64,000 nucleotides of DNA, taken from positions 62,001 to 126,000 of the forward strand of contig JACEVL010000209.1 of the NCBI GenBank assembly GCA_020284085.1, given 5' to 3'. Each line of letters starts with the position of its first letter. Within the stretch, counting starts at the first letter, position 1. Made by a program: the position numbers and the translations under genes. Source of the stretch: Aporrectodea caliginosa. Taxonomy: Eukaryota > Annelida > Clitellata > Crassiclitellata > Lumbricidae. A model generated the notes under the pieces. It saw only the letters and a program-made list of their open reading frames with translations. It made no database searches and was not told the DNA's origin. Below, piece by piece: positions 1 to 10,514 of this stretch.

Positions 1-192
1 TTATAGCAGTAGCAGTGGGAGTTCTATTCTAGTGGAAGTGGTTGCTGTAGTTGTGGTGGTAACCATGGGCGTTCTAATGGTCGTGGCAGTCTCGGTAGTG
101 GCGGGATATGTGCGAGTAGAAATCTGGTGACGTAGATGACAGCATCTCTTCAGTGACAACGATTTCTGTTATCGAGACATCAGAGTCTTCTT
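1..192 (-). pseudogene. Gene A: Thr/Ser-rich stalk exon, partial and probably frameshifted
   Basis: Minus strand. A pyrimidine-rich acceptor (gtttttcag) ends at 193, and the exon runs off the window at base 1. It is the paralogue of the stalk exon at 15501-15989: both begin with a Glu codon completed across a phase-1 junction, and both share an 'IVVT.EMLPST'-like segment followed by Thr-rich sequence. Here the initial frame stays open only through roughly the first 35 codons. The Thr-rich remainder reads best in another frame, so an indel is likely. By its place after the CTLD exons it would be the extracellular mucin-like stalk of gene A. A decayed duplicate or an assembly error are the alternatives. 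Confidence 0.5.
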
Positions 193-639
193 CTGAAAAA
201 CAAATCGAGAGTCGTCATCCATTAATAAGTTTAGAGAAGTGTCCGTGGTCTGCAGATTTGCTATAATTGTTAAATTAAGTACCAAGATATAATAAAACAA
301 ATGTAAGAGCATGACGGCCAGGTTAGCTACAATGGTTAGAGCGTACGTCCCTTGCGCTTCTCTGCGTGAGGAAGCCGGTTCGTTTATGAATGGTGGCTAA
401 TTTAAGAGATTTAAATCTCGTGCTATACCATGAACTGAACAAGATCATCTGATACGGTGAGACATAATCAAACAGGCAGCGATGTTGAAAGATGTCTCCT
501 TTTATATTCATTGGAAAATGAGTAGCGTCCAGGTCACACGGTCGCTTAAATGGCGCGACACACATTCAAACGCACTGCGGTGGTGATGGATATCACCCAC
601 TCAATTAACTGAAAGCTTTAGAAAAGTTATCGTTTACAT

Positions 640-810
640 TCTCATTAAACACTTAAGCCATAAAACACAAACGTTTTTGGCAGACAATTGCATAATGGTG
701 GTTGCAGTTGCAAGTACTCCACTTCCGATCAACTTCACAAATGGTTCGGATATCATCGCTCCTGCATTGTGATGGGTTAATGCAGATGCACCGAATGTTA
801 GGAGTCTCGT
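640..810 (-). other. Conserved duplicated segment, copy 1 (between CTLD and stalk exons)
   Basis: On the minus strand this reads an open frame with a 'KPFV/EPFV...IGSG.LATATTI' core. It is closely similar to 16910-17040, and in both places it lies upstream of a Thr-rich stalk exon. It could be a short exon, a conserved intron element or part of the duplicated block. No convincing splice pair was identified, so it is not called as coding. Confidence 0.45.
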
Positions 811-1182
811 TGGGATAACCGCGTTCCCAGTTAGAGTAAGTGAGTGCAGCACCTATTTACGAAAGAAAATAAACAACACGAAAAGAATCTTTGATGATCG
901 TCTTAATCGACTTTTGTTTCATTCTATTTTCAAATTTCAATGATGAGATTCTGGGTTTAATTTGTTTTGCAATTTGGTACGTTTGTCTCTCACAAAGATT
1001 TCAGAATAAATAAAAGTAGAAAGCTGTAGAGCTAGAGCGCTACTTTTTGTTAAGAAATTTCTTTGACTTGGCACTTCATTGGTCCACATCTATGAGGGTT
1101 TGCATTGCACATGTTATTTTATTGTTCTACTTAGTATTAATACAAGTATTCGGAAAATTTCTAATGCGCCCTGTAATAATTC

Positions 1183-1780
1183 ATTCATTCATTCATACCG
1201 AACATTTTGTATAGCGCCCCTTCAAGGAAACTACTCAGAGGCGCTCCCGACTCCATCACGGCCAAAAAGAACGGTTTTAAGATGAGAAAAGAACGTGGAA
1301 GAGAAGGTCCTGGGAACAATACGAAGCTCCAGAGGAAGGCCATTCCAGGTCGAGGGGCCCCCACCGAGAAAGCGCGATTCTGCATAGTGGAGGTTCGAGC
1401 AAAAGGGACAAGTAGGAGACCCTGTTCAGATGAGCGGAGGGATCGAGAGCCCCTAGCACTAAGGACAGGGCAGCAGAGCTCACGAAGATAGGCAGGAGCG
1501 AAACCTAGTAAGCAGCGCCAGACTATGGCAGCTGTTCTGTACGCAATCCGCTGCTCAGAGGGGAGCCAGTCGAGCCAGTCGAGCATGTATCCAGAGATAT
1601 GGCCATATTTTGGTATGCGGCCAATAAGGCGGGCAGCAGAACGCAGGATCCGATCCAAGCACCCCAGTCGAACAGCCGGGAGGCCAGCATAAAGTGAACA
1701 ACAGTAATCAAGTCTGGTTGTGACAAAGGCATGGACAAGAGTGGAAGCAGCAGTAGCAGTGAGTGCTGAAGGCATTAATC
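1183..1780 (-). mobile_element. L2/CR1-like LINE, 5'-truncated 3' end
   Basis: A 196-codon minus-strand frame matches the C-terminal region of non-LTR reverse transcriptases. It shows 'LVHAFVTTRLDYC', 'RLIGRIPKYGHI' and a 'LDWLPSEQRIAYR' block, then a 'RTSTMQNRAFSVGAPRPG' block. The usual 'WNSLP' is degraded. The 3' end carries the GGAGCGCC...CTTGAAGGGGCGCTATACAAA block seen in several other copies here, then a (GAATGAAT)n tail at about 1183-1196. No RT catalytic core is present, so this is a dead 5'-truncated copy. Confidence 0.85.
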
Positions 1781-2259
1781 GGTGGTCGCTATAAAGTAAA
1801 ACAATTCAATGTACAAGTTCGTTTCCAGCTTTAAGACTTATCTTTTACAAATTGCTTATGCACTACTGCCTAACTGACCATCCTTGCGGTTTGATCTCAT
1901 GGTTTGATCTTCAGTACGACTTGGTGCTTCGTCACTTGGTGTATAGTGCATCAAAACCAGAGCTACCGGTATAGATTACACGAAGTATGGTTGTATATTC
2001 ATGCTGAATATTATTGAATATTATGCTGCTGGACAGTCATAAAAATAATGGGGTTATATAATAAGTATATATTGTAATAAGAAGTTGCAATAACTCATTA
2101 AGAATAGGGATAAGTGAAACTGATAAAAAATTCATTGTTTAAATCCGAAGCAGGACGACTAAATAATTAAGGTAAATGTTAGCAAGTGCATCAATGAGCT
2201 ATTATAATACATGTATTATTATACCCATCAAATGTATAGATATGTAAGTCTGTAAAATA
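1781..2259. other. AT-rich non-coding stretch
   Basis: Nothing recognisable beyond AT-rich sequence. By position it would lie in gene A's intron between the second CTLD exon and the stalk. Confidence 0.5.
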
Positions 2260-2295
2260 TTTATGAATGCATGCATGGATTCATGCATTCATAAA
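2260..2295. repeat. Perfect 14-bp inverted repeat with 8-bp loop
   Basis: The arms are TTTATGAATGCATG (2260-2273) and its exact reverse complement (2282-2295), separated by 8 bases. It lies 3' of the 2372-2596 exon in the direction of gene A transcription. Confidence 0.8.
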
Positions 2296-2371
2296 TGTCT
2301 GCCTTCTCTAGATCCGTCTCGTTTCACTGTTTATAATTATGATATTTCCACAGTACGGCAATTTAATTCAC

Positions 2372-2596
2372 CTGTTCTATTCCAGATCCACCTATTTCTG
2401 TGAAGTCCAAGCCAATACCCGTGGTTTATTGACAGACATGACCAATTAGCTATCGTTTGTAGATCCGTGATAGAAGCCAAATCGCCTCCTAAACGTAAGC
2501 ATTTGTTCCGGGCATCATACCAAGTGGCTACTGTTTGAGATGCAGCGTAACTCTTGTTGTTATGTTTGTAAGTTACGTATAAGGCTGGCATTGAAC
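2372..2596 (-). CDS. Gene A exon 4: N-terminal half of a second CTLD
   Basis: The acceptor 'acaattgcag' precedes base 2596 and a 'CAG|gtgaat' donor follows 2372. The 225-bp exon has phase 1 at both ends, compatible with the flanking exons. The frame contains the typical beginning of a C-type lectin-like fold: 'TWYDARNKC', 'GGDLASITD' and 'YWLGL.RNRWIW'. These correspond to helix 1 with the first conserved Cys, the 'LasI' strand and the WIGL-like strand. The second half of a CTLD (final Cys pair, WND) is not found before the stalk exon, so this domain looks truncated or its remaining exon is too diverged to see. Role inferred: ligand-binding ectodomain of a membrane receptor. Confidence 0.7.
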
Positions 2597-3139
2597 CTGC
2601 AATTGTAATTACAGATTTTCTTAGTATAAGATCGAAAATAAATATTCGGTTAAATTGACTGACATCTGTAAAGCTACTCTCAAGACGTTTTGCTTTGATT
2701 CATGCACACAGTGGAGGCCAATTTTGTCTAGACAGACAATTTACGTTTGGCACCGCGAGATTCTCTCAATAATGATGATATAGTACTCTACTCGTGTGGC
2801 ATCTTGCTTTGTCAAATTTAAGATGAGCATCAAACTAGTCGTCTGTTTTCTTCATCTCTTCGTCATATAGGACCTATAAAAAGCGCTTTCCGTGTAATGG
2901 TTCATCCGAGTTGAATTCAATACCTCTAAACTTTATAATATCGCTAAGATCTTTAACTTTTTCTTCTCGGACATTCAAAACAACTGAGTACTTCATCCAT
3001 TCCGGAATCCGCAGCAATATTAAATTGATTTGCATGATAACCATGCCGCGGAATTAATTATAATAATTACTGCTGATAATACTAAATGCACCAGAAATCA
3101 AATATCGTAACATATTAATAAAGGTAAATGTAGGCCTAC

Positions 3140-3247
3140 CTGAAAATTCGCATATGTAGCGAGCTAACGACGTGTCGTTTAAAAGAAGGTAGGCAGGTGA
3201 ATTTTGCTGAAAGTTCAATGCCACAACAGTTCCTCTGTCGTTGACCA
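3140..3247 (-). CDS. Gene A exon 3: C-terminal strand of the first CTLD
   Basis: The acceptor 'gtttttcag' precedes base 3247 and the donor 'TTTTCAG|gtaggc' follows 3140. The length is 108 bp, phase 1-1, so it fits in frame between exons 2 and 4. It encodes 'VVALNF' then 'LLLNDTSLARYICE'; the last part is the usual CTLD ending (Y/F-I-C-E). The Cys-rich turn and WND Ca/sugar motif common in this half are absent. Calcium-dependent sugar binding is therefore unlikely. Confidence 0.7.
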
Positions 3248-3359
3248 CTGAAAAACATCAAAATATTGTTAGAAAAACATGTTTGCGGACAACCATCATT
3301 TCGCAATTTGAGATCGGTGGTTCCAATATTGCAGCTCATATCTCGGAAATCTGAAACGC

Positions 3360-3415
3360 GCTGTATAAAAGCTAAGCATTGGGAAGCAGCCTATTCACGA
3401 GCGCTGCCTCATGTC
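3360..3415 (-). repeat. Dispersed repeat 3' end (copy 1)
   Basis: Resembles 15068-15125 on the same strand, and 9305-9375 and 39680-39765 on the opposite strand. The shared core is AGCGCTNGTGAA...AGCTGGTGCCCNGTGCTTAGCTTTC. Probably the terminal part of a SINE or LINE. Confidence 0.5.
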
Positions 3416-4121
3416 AAAGGAATGAATTGAGACTAATGTTCTATCGGCAACTTCCATCGGTTGCTGACTGCATATATAAATGGGAAGAGAAAACAAGACA
3501 CATGATGGGCACATCTGATCTCATCTAAAAAATGAATGACTCAAGAGTTCAAATTTATAGCAGACGCTCAGGGTTTGCTTAAAAGGTTGCCTTTCTACTT
3601 TTGTCTCATACGTGTCTTTCTCGTGAATTTTCTTCTTCCAGCTGAAACCCTGCATCATCAACGATAGATAATTTGGCCATAATAGAATTTGTTTTCCGCG
3701 AAATTAATAAACGGACGCTATGAGATGAGCTAGAATACCTTAGCTCACTAAGTTATTGTAGTCAGAAATGATTGAGTTTGAGTAAACACATACATATATA
3801 CAGATACCTAAATCTGTTAATAGTTCGGATGCTCTCTGAGTGTAATTCTATGTTCCATGCATCTCACTATCTGCAATCATTCAGAATCTGTAGGCCTACT
3901 ATACAGCAATTAATTTGTGTGATTCTTCAAATGTTGTTGCGTCAGCACAAGGGCATTCTGCTAAGGAAACAATTGTATAGACTTTCGTATGCTTGACGCA
4001 CACCAGAAGAGAATTACAGTAACGTTACTTTGTGGAAATATTCGGATGGTGAAGTGTGCCGAGCTACAGACATGAGGTACTGAACTAAAAATCTGTCTAG
4101 GGATATATTGGCTATTAATAC

Positions 4122-4472
4122 CTTTTGGTATAATTTGGTGGCCATTAACCCATGACCATTTCCGACTTTCATTTGTGGAGAGTTTTCGTGCGTCCATTAT
4201 GATTGTCTCATTTTGCAATGCTTGTCTGCCTATGAAAAGCTTTAAATTATTTTGGTCTTCTGCGCTCTTGATGACGATTAAAGAGGATCCGGGAACTTTT
4301 GCTTTGCACCAGTTGCTGGCGTTTGCGAATGACAAACGCGCTGGTAGGTGATCGTTGGTGAAAAATGTCGTAAAACAAGTCCTTCCAGATCTTGTGTCGT
4401 AACAAAGAGATGTGTTATATATTCCGTTGGTAGACTTATTGCACTGCACCAATTTTAACGACATCCACGAAG
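4122..4472 (-). CDS. Gene A exon 2: first C-type-lectin-like domain
   Basis: The acceptor 'gtttatgcag' precedes base 4472. The best donor, AAAAG|gtatta after 4122, gives 351 bp with phase 1 at both ends. The peptide begins directly after the signal-peptide exon and shows CTLD hallmarks: 'RTCFTTFF', 'SFANASNWC', 'SSLIVIKSAEDQNN' and 'KWSWVNG'. The helix Cys (NWC) can pair with the final Cys of exon 3 (YIC). The inner disulfide pair expected of canonical CTLDs is not visible in this model. N-glycosylation sequons are present (NTS, NAS, NES). The frame stays open past the donor to 3961, so a longer form cannot be excluded. Function inferred: extracellular ligand recognition. Confidence 0.72.
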
Positions 4473-5103
4473 CTGCATAAACGAAAAATATCATATTACT
4501 AAAAATCACAAATCATCGTTCTCTTAGGTCAACTCCTGGATTTTACGTAAATCCATGTTACAAAGCATTGCCCTTGATTTCGAAAGGGAATCTCAAAAAT
4601 AACAATTTCAGTGACCACACGAGTTTTCGTTTTAGATTCAATTCGTATACACAAATCGAGTCTGTAGGCTACACAAGTATGCACTATAGCTATGAATGAG
4701 TATCACGTCTCGAGCACAACCCCCACAAACCGTAAAAGCCATATTTTATGGATGTGCATAGGTAACGAAATTAAAACTGACAATGCATACCAGTCGCACT
4801 ATTGCTGGTATAAGCTTACATTGTGTCACTGTGGCACGCCTGTGCTATTAAAAACACACTTAATGAATATCAAACCGATACCAGCTAATTCGAAACTCGA
4901 ATCGAATTCGACCTTGCACCCCCGATTGAAATTCTGTGATTTGCAGATCCCTAGTTCTATTGCACTGTATCTTCAGGGACATCAATGACCTGCAATGACT
5001 TTCGCATTGCTAGGCCTATATACACGCTACACATGACTTCAGTACTTGCAGAGGATAAGAACTGGATGTGATATGAGAACTTGAAAGAAATATATTCACA
5101 TAC

Positions 5104-5146
5104 CTGAAAGAAAGCCTACAAGTAACAACTGCCACAGTTGATTCAT
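5104..5146 (-). CDS. Gene A exon 1: start codon and signal peptide
   Basis: The ATG at 5146-5144 opens a 14-codon coding exon, MNQLWQLLLVGFLS, plus the first base of the next codon. It ends in a consensus donor CAG|gtatgt. The Leu-rich run is a short secretory signal peptide. Phase 1 at the donor matches exon 2 and gives a small residue (Ala) at the junction, a plausible cleavage site. A TATA box lies about 55 bp upstream. It is too short for an ORF scan and was found from splice and phase logic. Confidence 0.7.
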
Positions 5147-5198
5147 TTTTAGATCTTTTCCGGCTAAATGAAGCTTGACCAAGAACAAAACTCCAGAA

Positions 5199-5206
5199 TT
5201 TATATA
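5199..5206 (-). promoter_or_regulatory. TATA box of gene A
   Basis: TATATAAA on the minus strand, about 53-60 bp upstream of the gene A ATG. Initiation 25-30 bp downstream would leave a 5' leader of roughly 25-30 nt. Confidence 0.55.
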
Positions 5207-5209
5207 TCT

Positions 5210-6085
5210 CTCTCGGATTCCTCGTCTACGCTTTGAATATAACCAGTCTAGGCCAGTAAGTTATTCTTTTCGATGTTACACGCAACACTGCACCAGCAGC
5301 GAGGCTTAGTCGACCACAGACTTTTTATGAGGCGATATACAATGTGATATCTTTAATTGCATTTCCGAGTTGGCGTTACTTCCTCGTACCTTAAAGGTCG
5401 ACAAGACAGTGTTTTAAGCTCCACAACATATTCTGACAATTAATTGTTGGTTGTAAGATGTCTACCCTCATGTTTTTCTATAATTCATTCGGAAACATTA
5501 GACCTTTATTATATGTACCATAAAACCTTAACACGCTTAAACCGCCTATTTCGGATGATACCAGCCCTATGCATTAGGAAAAGAGCGACACTAATCATCT
5601 TAATTTTGAATCGGTGTCGTTTAACAGAATCTACACTCATCGAAAACGTAACATGATCACCACCGCCGGTTTCTAATGGTGCCGAGCTACAGCCTGGACA
5701 AGGGAGGAAAGCGATGCTAATAATCTCATTTTTGACAATGCGTCGCATGTATGTGTTTACCAGAGAACTTGTATAAGTACCTTAACGCAACTCACGGACG
5801 CAAATAATTCTCTTTGAAGGCTCCACGATAACTCTGAACAAAATTGCTCAAATATTTAGATGCGGTAATTGAACGCAAAAATCAATAATAACGATATTAC
5901 GAAGAAGACCATTTTCCGGCTGATCTAGAAAGCGACAAGTAGTCCCTTCTCTCCGCCGAGGTCACATATTATAAGAAGTGTTAGCTAATTATATCAGAAT
6001 TAAAACGGTTTTGGAATTTTAAAAGTCGATAAACATTTACTAGTTTATTTTTATATTACCATAAGGGGTCCCTTTTTCCCGGACA
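5210..6085. other. Upstream region of gene A, no gene seen
   Basis: No coding, RNA or clear repeat signal. Distal regulatory sequence for gene A could lie here, but no specific site can be named. Confidence 0.4.
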
Positions 6086-6087
6086 CA

Positions 6088-6090
<3 letters not shown>

Positions 6091-6119
<29 letters not shown>
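6091..6119. repeat. (AT)n microsatellite
   Basis: Uninterrupted TA dinucleotides. Confidence 0.95.
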
Positions 6120-6121
<2 letters not shown>

Positions 6122-6323
6122 ACATAAATCATCATAGCTCATGTGGTAATATTTTTTTAGGGTTTCGTATGTCCAAGATATGTCGTTGCGTTTCGGGAAG
6201 TAGCGATCAAAGTAGAACTGTAATTAATTATCTATTGCTGCATCAGCTGTTGAGCTGTTTTCGGAATATTATACCCTCTATACATTAACAACTTTTGAGC
6301 GCATGGAGCTTAATGTCATTTTG

Positions 6324-6527
6324 TTAGTAAATGCGTGGAACGACTTTGGGAAGTTCCGTGATGGTTGTGGCTTTGGTAATGGTAGCAGTATTAGTGATGG
6401 TTGCAGTATTAGTTATGATAGTAGTATTAGTAATGGTATTGGTATTAGTAATGGCTTTAATATCAGAAATGGTAGGCCTAGTGGTATTAGTATTGGTAGA
6501 GGTCGTAGTTGCTGTGGTAAGGGTTGC
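6324..6527 (-). other. Thr/Asn-rich low-complexity open segment, possible stalk-exon relic
   Basis: The minus strand is open for about 67 codons of Thr, Asn, Ile and Ala. The composition is like the receptor stalk exons (1-192 and 15501-15989) but without their conserved head. No matching acceptor or donor was found. It may be a degenerate GTATTAGTAATG tandem repeat. Confidence 0.35.
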
Positions 6528-6689
6528 GAATTATAATTTGTTGAAACTGGTGTTAGTATTATTACTATTCTTCCATACTGACCATCTCAGTTGGAGGGTC
6601 GAACCGGAAACCTCCGTGTTGCAAGTCAAATTCTGAAACCTACCGTCATCCTCTGCCGTCTTCCTCTGCCGTCATCCTCTTCCTAGCTC

Positions 6690-7160
6690 AAATTCACTTC
6701 CTTCCTATCACTATCTTCCTGAAGATTCCCCGTCTTTTGAACAGCTATGCACAAAGGCTGATTCCCGCCTTTTTTCATCGATCCTGGTGGAAAATGGGCA
6801 TGTTTTACATGAGTTGCTTCCCCGAATTAAAACTTCTATGTATACCCTCCGCCCCCGGGCTCATGACCGTATCATTCCTCCCGCAGATAATTTGATGCGT
6901 AAAAATGTCATCACTAGGATGATATATAAAGTCTGATCAAGATTGGCTGACTTCTTAGATAATTATTTGCAGAACTATAATGATTGTGCACCAAAGTGTA
7001 TTTGGTAGTTGGATTATTAAGGAATATTATCACTAACTTACTTAATGCGAGAAATGTTAATTGTCATGAAACTTTCTACTTTTTAACTTTGTTTATAAAG
7101 ATGTCTGTACACCAAAGTGCGATTAGCAATTGGTTAATAAAGGATATACTTACTTACTTA
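6690..7160 (+). mobile_element. Non-LTR retrotransposon 3' end with (ACTT)n tail
   Basis: Plus-strand codons from about 6719 to the stop at 6934-6936 encode the C-terminal end of a LINE ORF2 ('SFEQLCTKADSRLF', 'LRPRAHDRIIPP', 'NVITRMIY'). A roughly 210-bp 3' UTR follows, ending in TTAATAAAGG and CTTA repeats. The UTR recurs at 19448-19612, and the coding part has a relative at 35440-35760. Confidence 0.75.
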
Positions 7161-7301
7161 CTTACCTTCAAAAACGACTCAAAACTCACCATTTCGGCTT
7201 GGCTTTCATGGATTTAGAAATCTACGTGCATCTTCACCTGGCGGCTGACTATCCGCGCCTCAGATTCACATTTCGGTGTGACCTTGCGCGCGTTATAAAT
7301 T

Positions 7302-7304
7302 TAT

Positions 7305-7343
<39 letters not shown>

Positions 7344-7346
7344 TAA
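7302..7346. repeat. (AAT)n microsatellite
   Basis: About 13 AAT triplets. Confidence 0.95.
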
Positions 7347-8340
7347 TGAAACTATAGGCTTCAAGCCGCACAAGCTTCACTCTTCACGATGAAATGATAT
7401 ACAGTCTAGTACAGAGGTCACTGAGTCTATATCCTATAGGACGATATACCAGTTTAGTCTTTTCACGATGAACATGCATGGCCTCTGCATGGGACTATAT
7501 GCCTAACTATAGCATGACCGCTGTATACGCAATTAGGCTGATTCCAAAATTTGACCGGTAGGCCTGGTATACGATCCGTCTATGAGTACTGGATAACACA
7601 ATCCCGTGTTAGTCTAAACAGAATATTTTGACGCCCTATGAGTAAGTGATTTGTCCGGAAAAGCCATCAATTTCAGCGCAGTAGGAAAACGAAAAACCGG
7701 AGACAGTATCTCAAAAGGGCTCACATCTTTAATATTAAGTAAGTCAGTAAGTAAGTAATGGGTCGTCGTCATTTGCATCTAACAAGCGCACACACAACTC
7801 AATGCTTCTAACGACAACAATATTACATAGGCTAATGTTTAAAATAGGTTATAACACTAGCAAATATAATAGATGTACAGGCACAACGTTGCAATAAAAA
7901 TGGAGCGATTGATTGATTGAACGTGTCATAGCTAAAAATTGACATCTATAATACGTTGGCATATTAATAGGCTTAATCAAAGAGGATGTGCGCTACTCAA
8001 TTAAAAATCTGATTTTGATGACTAAATACGTAAGGAACCATTTGGCGACACGGCGAGATATTCCTAAACTTACTAATTTCCGGATCCTGTGTGGCGTTCA
8101 GAGTTTTGGTATGGTAATTGTCCTAGTTCAAGAGATAATACGTCTTTGGACACTGAACGAGGTAAGCTTATATGTGGCAGTTCCTGGCCAGATCTATGTT
8201 TGTCAGCGTCGTATGTGCGACTCCGGCTGAATCTTTAACATCCAACCCTGGTTCATGTGGTCCTGCGCGTTCCAATCTTCTTCGACCTAACTGATTCCCA
8301 CATTTGCCTATTAAATTTTATGACTTATAAATTCATAAAT
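7347..8340. other. No gene seen
   Basis: AT-rich unique-looking sequence. A short (AAGT)n run near 7736-7757 may be a microsatellite-tailed repeat end. Confidence 0.4.
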
Positions 8341-8384
8341 GTACATGACTCATTGGGATTCAAATGTACATGACTCTTTGGGAT

Positions 8385-8846
8385 ATGGCCGCGCGCCTCA
8401 TCGGCCATATCCCAAAGTTCGGCCATGTCACCGCTTTTATGAGGGATGTCCTGCACTGGCTTCTTATTCCGCAGCGGATTGTGTACCGGCTTTCTGCTTT
8501 GGTGTGGCGGTGCCTCTTAGGTTCCGCTCCTGTGTATTTACAAGAGCTCTGTCGCTCTACTTTGGATGTGCAGGGACGTAGAGCTCTCCGCTCCTCCACA
8601 CATGGTGAACTTCTTGTTCCCCGTGCGCGAACTGCTCTTAGACAGCATCGCTCCTTCTCTGTTGCTGGCCCCATGGTTTGGAATGGGCTCCCATTAACAT
8701 TACGCCTTATTCCTAGAGTTCATTTAGATGCGTTTTACTCTAGCCTTAAAACCATCCTTTTCAGCCGTGGTTGGGTCGGGAGCGCTCCTGAGTAGTAACC
8801 TTGAAGGGGCGCTATATAAATCTTTGGAATGAATGAATGAATGAAT
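8385..8846 (+). mobile_element. L2/CR1-like LINE, 5'-truncated 3' end
   Basis: The plus strand encodes the RT C-terminal region ('ARLIGHIPKFGHV', 'LHWLLIPQRIVYRL', 'RSFSVAGPMVWNGLPL') and stops at 8795. It continues into the shared block CCTTGAAGGGGCGCTATATAAA and a (GAATGAAT)n tail. Same family as 1183-1780 in the opposite orientation. The 5' junction falls in a short local duplication (ATGTACATGACTC, twice). Confidence 0.85.
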
Positions 8847-8905
8847 TCAAACCACTGAATCAGAGAAGAACGTTTAAACAACATGCATTGTGCTGTCGTG
8901 CTAAT

Positions 8906-9149
8906 CCTCTTTCTCTCTCTTTCTCTTTCGCTTTCTCTTTTTCTCTGTCTGTCTGTCTATCTCTCTCTGTCTCTCTCTCTCTGTCTATCTCTGTCTCTTT
9001 CTTTCTTTCTCTCTCTCTCTCGCTCTCTCTCTCTCCTCACTCTCTCTTTCTCTGTCTTTCTGTCTCTTTCTGTCTCTCTGTCTCTTTCTGTCTGTCTGTA
9101 TGTCTGTCTGTTTGTATGTCTCTCTCTCTTCTCTCTCTCTGTATCTGTC

Positions 9150-9196
<47 letters not shown>

Positions 9197-9252
9197 GTAT
9201 TTCACTGTCTGTCTGTCTCTGTCTCTGTCTGTCTGTATTTCTCTCTCACTCT
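8906..9252. repeat. CT/CTGT-rich simple repeat
   Basis: Degenerate (TC)n and (TCTG)n tract. All translations over it are low-complexity artefacts. Confidence 0.95.
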
Positions 9253-9304
9253 GGTCTCTGACAACCAAACTTAGACCTCTACTATGTATCTCTGAGCATA
9301 CCCT

Positions 9305-9378
9305 CTGACGTGAAGAAGCGCTGGTGCCTCACGCCTAGCTTTCAATGGACGGTTTGAAATAATATTTGGAGTTTAAGA
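9305..9378 (+). repeat. Dispersed repeat 3' end (copy 2)
   Basis: Matches the core AGCGCTGGTGCCT..CGCCTAGCTTTCAATGG shared with 39680-39765. Confidence 0.5.
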
Positions 9379-9379
9379 C

Positions 9380-10250
9380 TGCGACCACGATCAACGTCAA
9401 TATGCTATAACGGCATAACATCACTGGATTCAATGCGCTTTAGCGGCATATATAGCCTCAAAACGTTATGGCGGCATCGCCTCGTAATAATGATTTTATC
9501 GTGTTTCTTCCGAGTGTTTCTGTCCCATTACAAGCTTCTCAATATGAGGACAAGTTGATTGCTAAGTCTATAGGAGTAATCAATATACTTTCCTCGAACC
9601 AAGGTAACTGGTGAGCTTTATCGGGCCCTCTTGACATATATTTACTTAACTGCTTATTCATTTGTTAATTTCATACATTTGGAATAATAAGCGTAAAATG
9701 TTTTCATATTTCACACTCGAAGGAACTTTGCTCCCTCATACCATCTCTTCATAGAAACACTTCTCTAATAATCTGCACTATGTGTGTGAAATTTGATTTA
9801 CTGTAAGCTTAGTTTCATGTTATTCACTTTGTTTTGTTTCTGGGAACAATAAATCGAATTGAAAAATTGAATATGTCTGTTTGGATCATTTTAACCATTA
9901 TCTCATGTTTACAGTGAATTCATAATTTTATTATAATCGAAAGTCTGTTAAGCGATTGTCTCTACTGAACAGTGAGACTTCAGTTGATTCACAAACGTTA
10001 ATCGTAAAAGTTCGAGATAACAGGCGACATCAGTTTTTCTTTGTCTGTCACAATTGTTTTCAGTTACAAATGCATACAGTTACATTTTTCAAATTCTTAC
10101 AGAAAAGTGAGATAGTATAATGGTGTAATGTAGGTTCCACCCTTCTGCAAATTAATTAGAGTCATTTGTGCCCTTCTTGTGTTGGATCATCGCCTCCTAA
10201 CAAACTGCATCAAACTAGCGTACAGACAGTTGAACCTACTTAAGAGGCAG
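9380..10250. other. No gene seen
   Basis: AT-rich non-coding sequence. It has an AATAAA near 9848 but no associated gene. Confidence 0.4.
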
Positions 10251-10257
10251 ATAACTA

Positions 10258-10500
10258 GAAGAAGAAGAAGAAGACACACATAGGCTAAATGCAAACATAC
10301 ATACATGGAAACATACATACATACATGTACATACATTCATACATACGAACATTCGTACATACATACATGCATACATACACAGGCCTACATAATTCCATTC
10401 ATACATACATAGATACACTCTTACATAAGCTTACACACATACATATAGACGCACATACATGTAAACACACATACATTGATATATATATACCGGCATGCAT
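10258..10500. repeat. (GAA)n then (CATA)n microsatellite
   Basis: A short GAA run followed by degenerate CATACATA tetranucleotides immediately upstream of a LINE. Confidence 0.9.
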
Positions 10501-10514
10501 ACATTATGGTTGAG

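Noticed and set aside
323..565. 80-codon minus frame as the missing CTLD half of gene A
   Set aside because: No CTLD motifs (no terminal Y/F-I-C, WND or Cys spacing) and no fitting splice sites.
6331..6636. Plus-strand Val/Met/Leu-rich frame
   Set aside because: Low-complexity reading of a GTATTAGTAATG-type repeat. The hydrophobicity is compositional.
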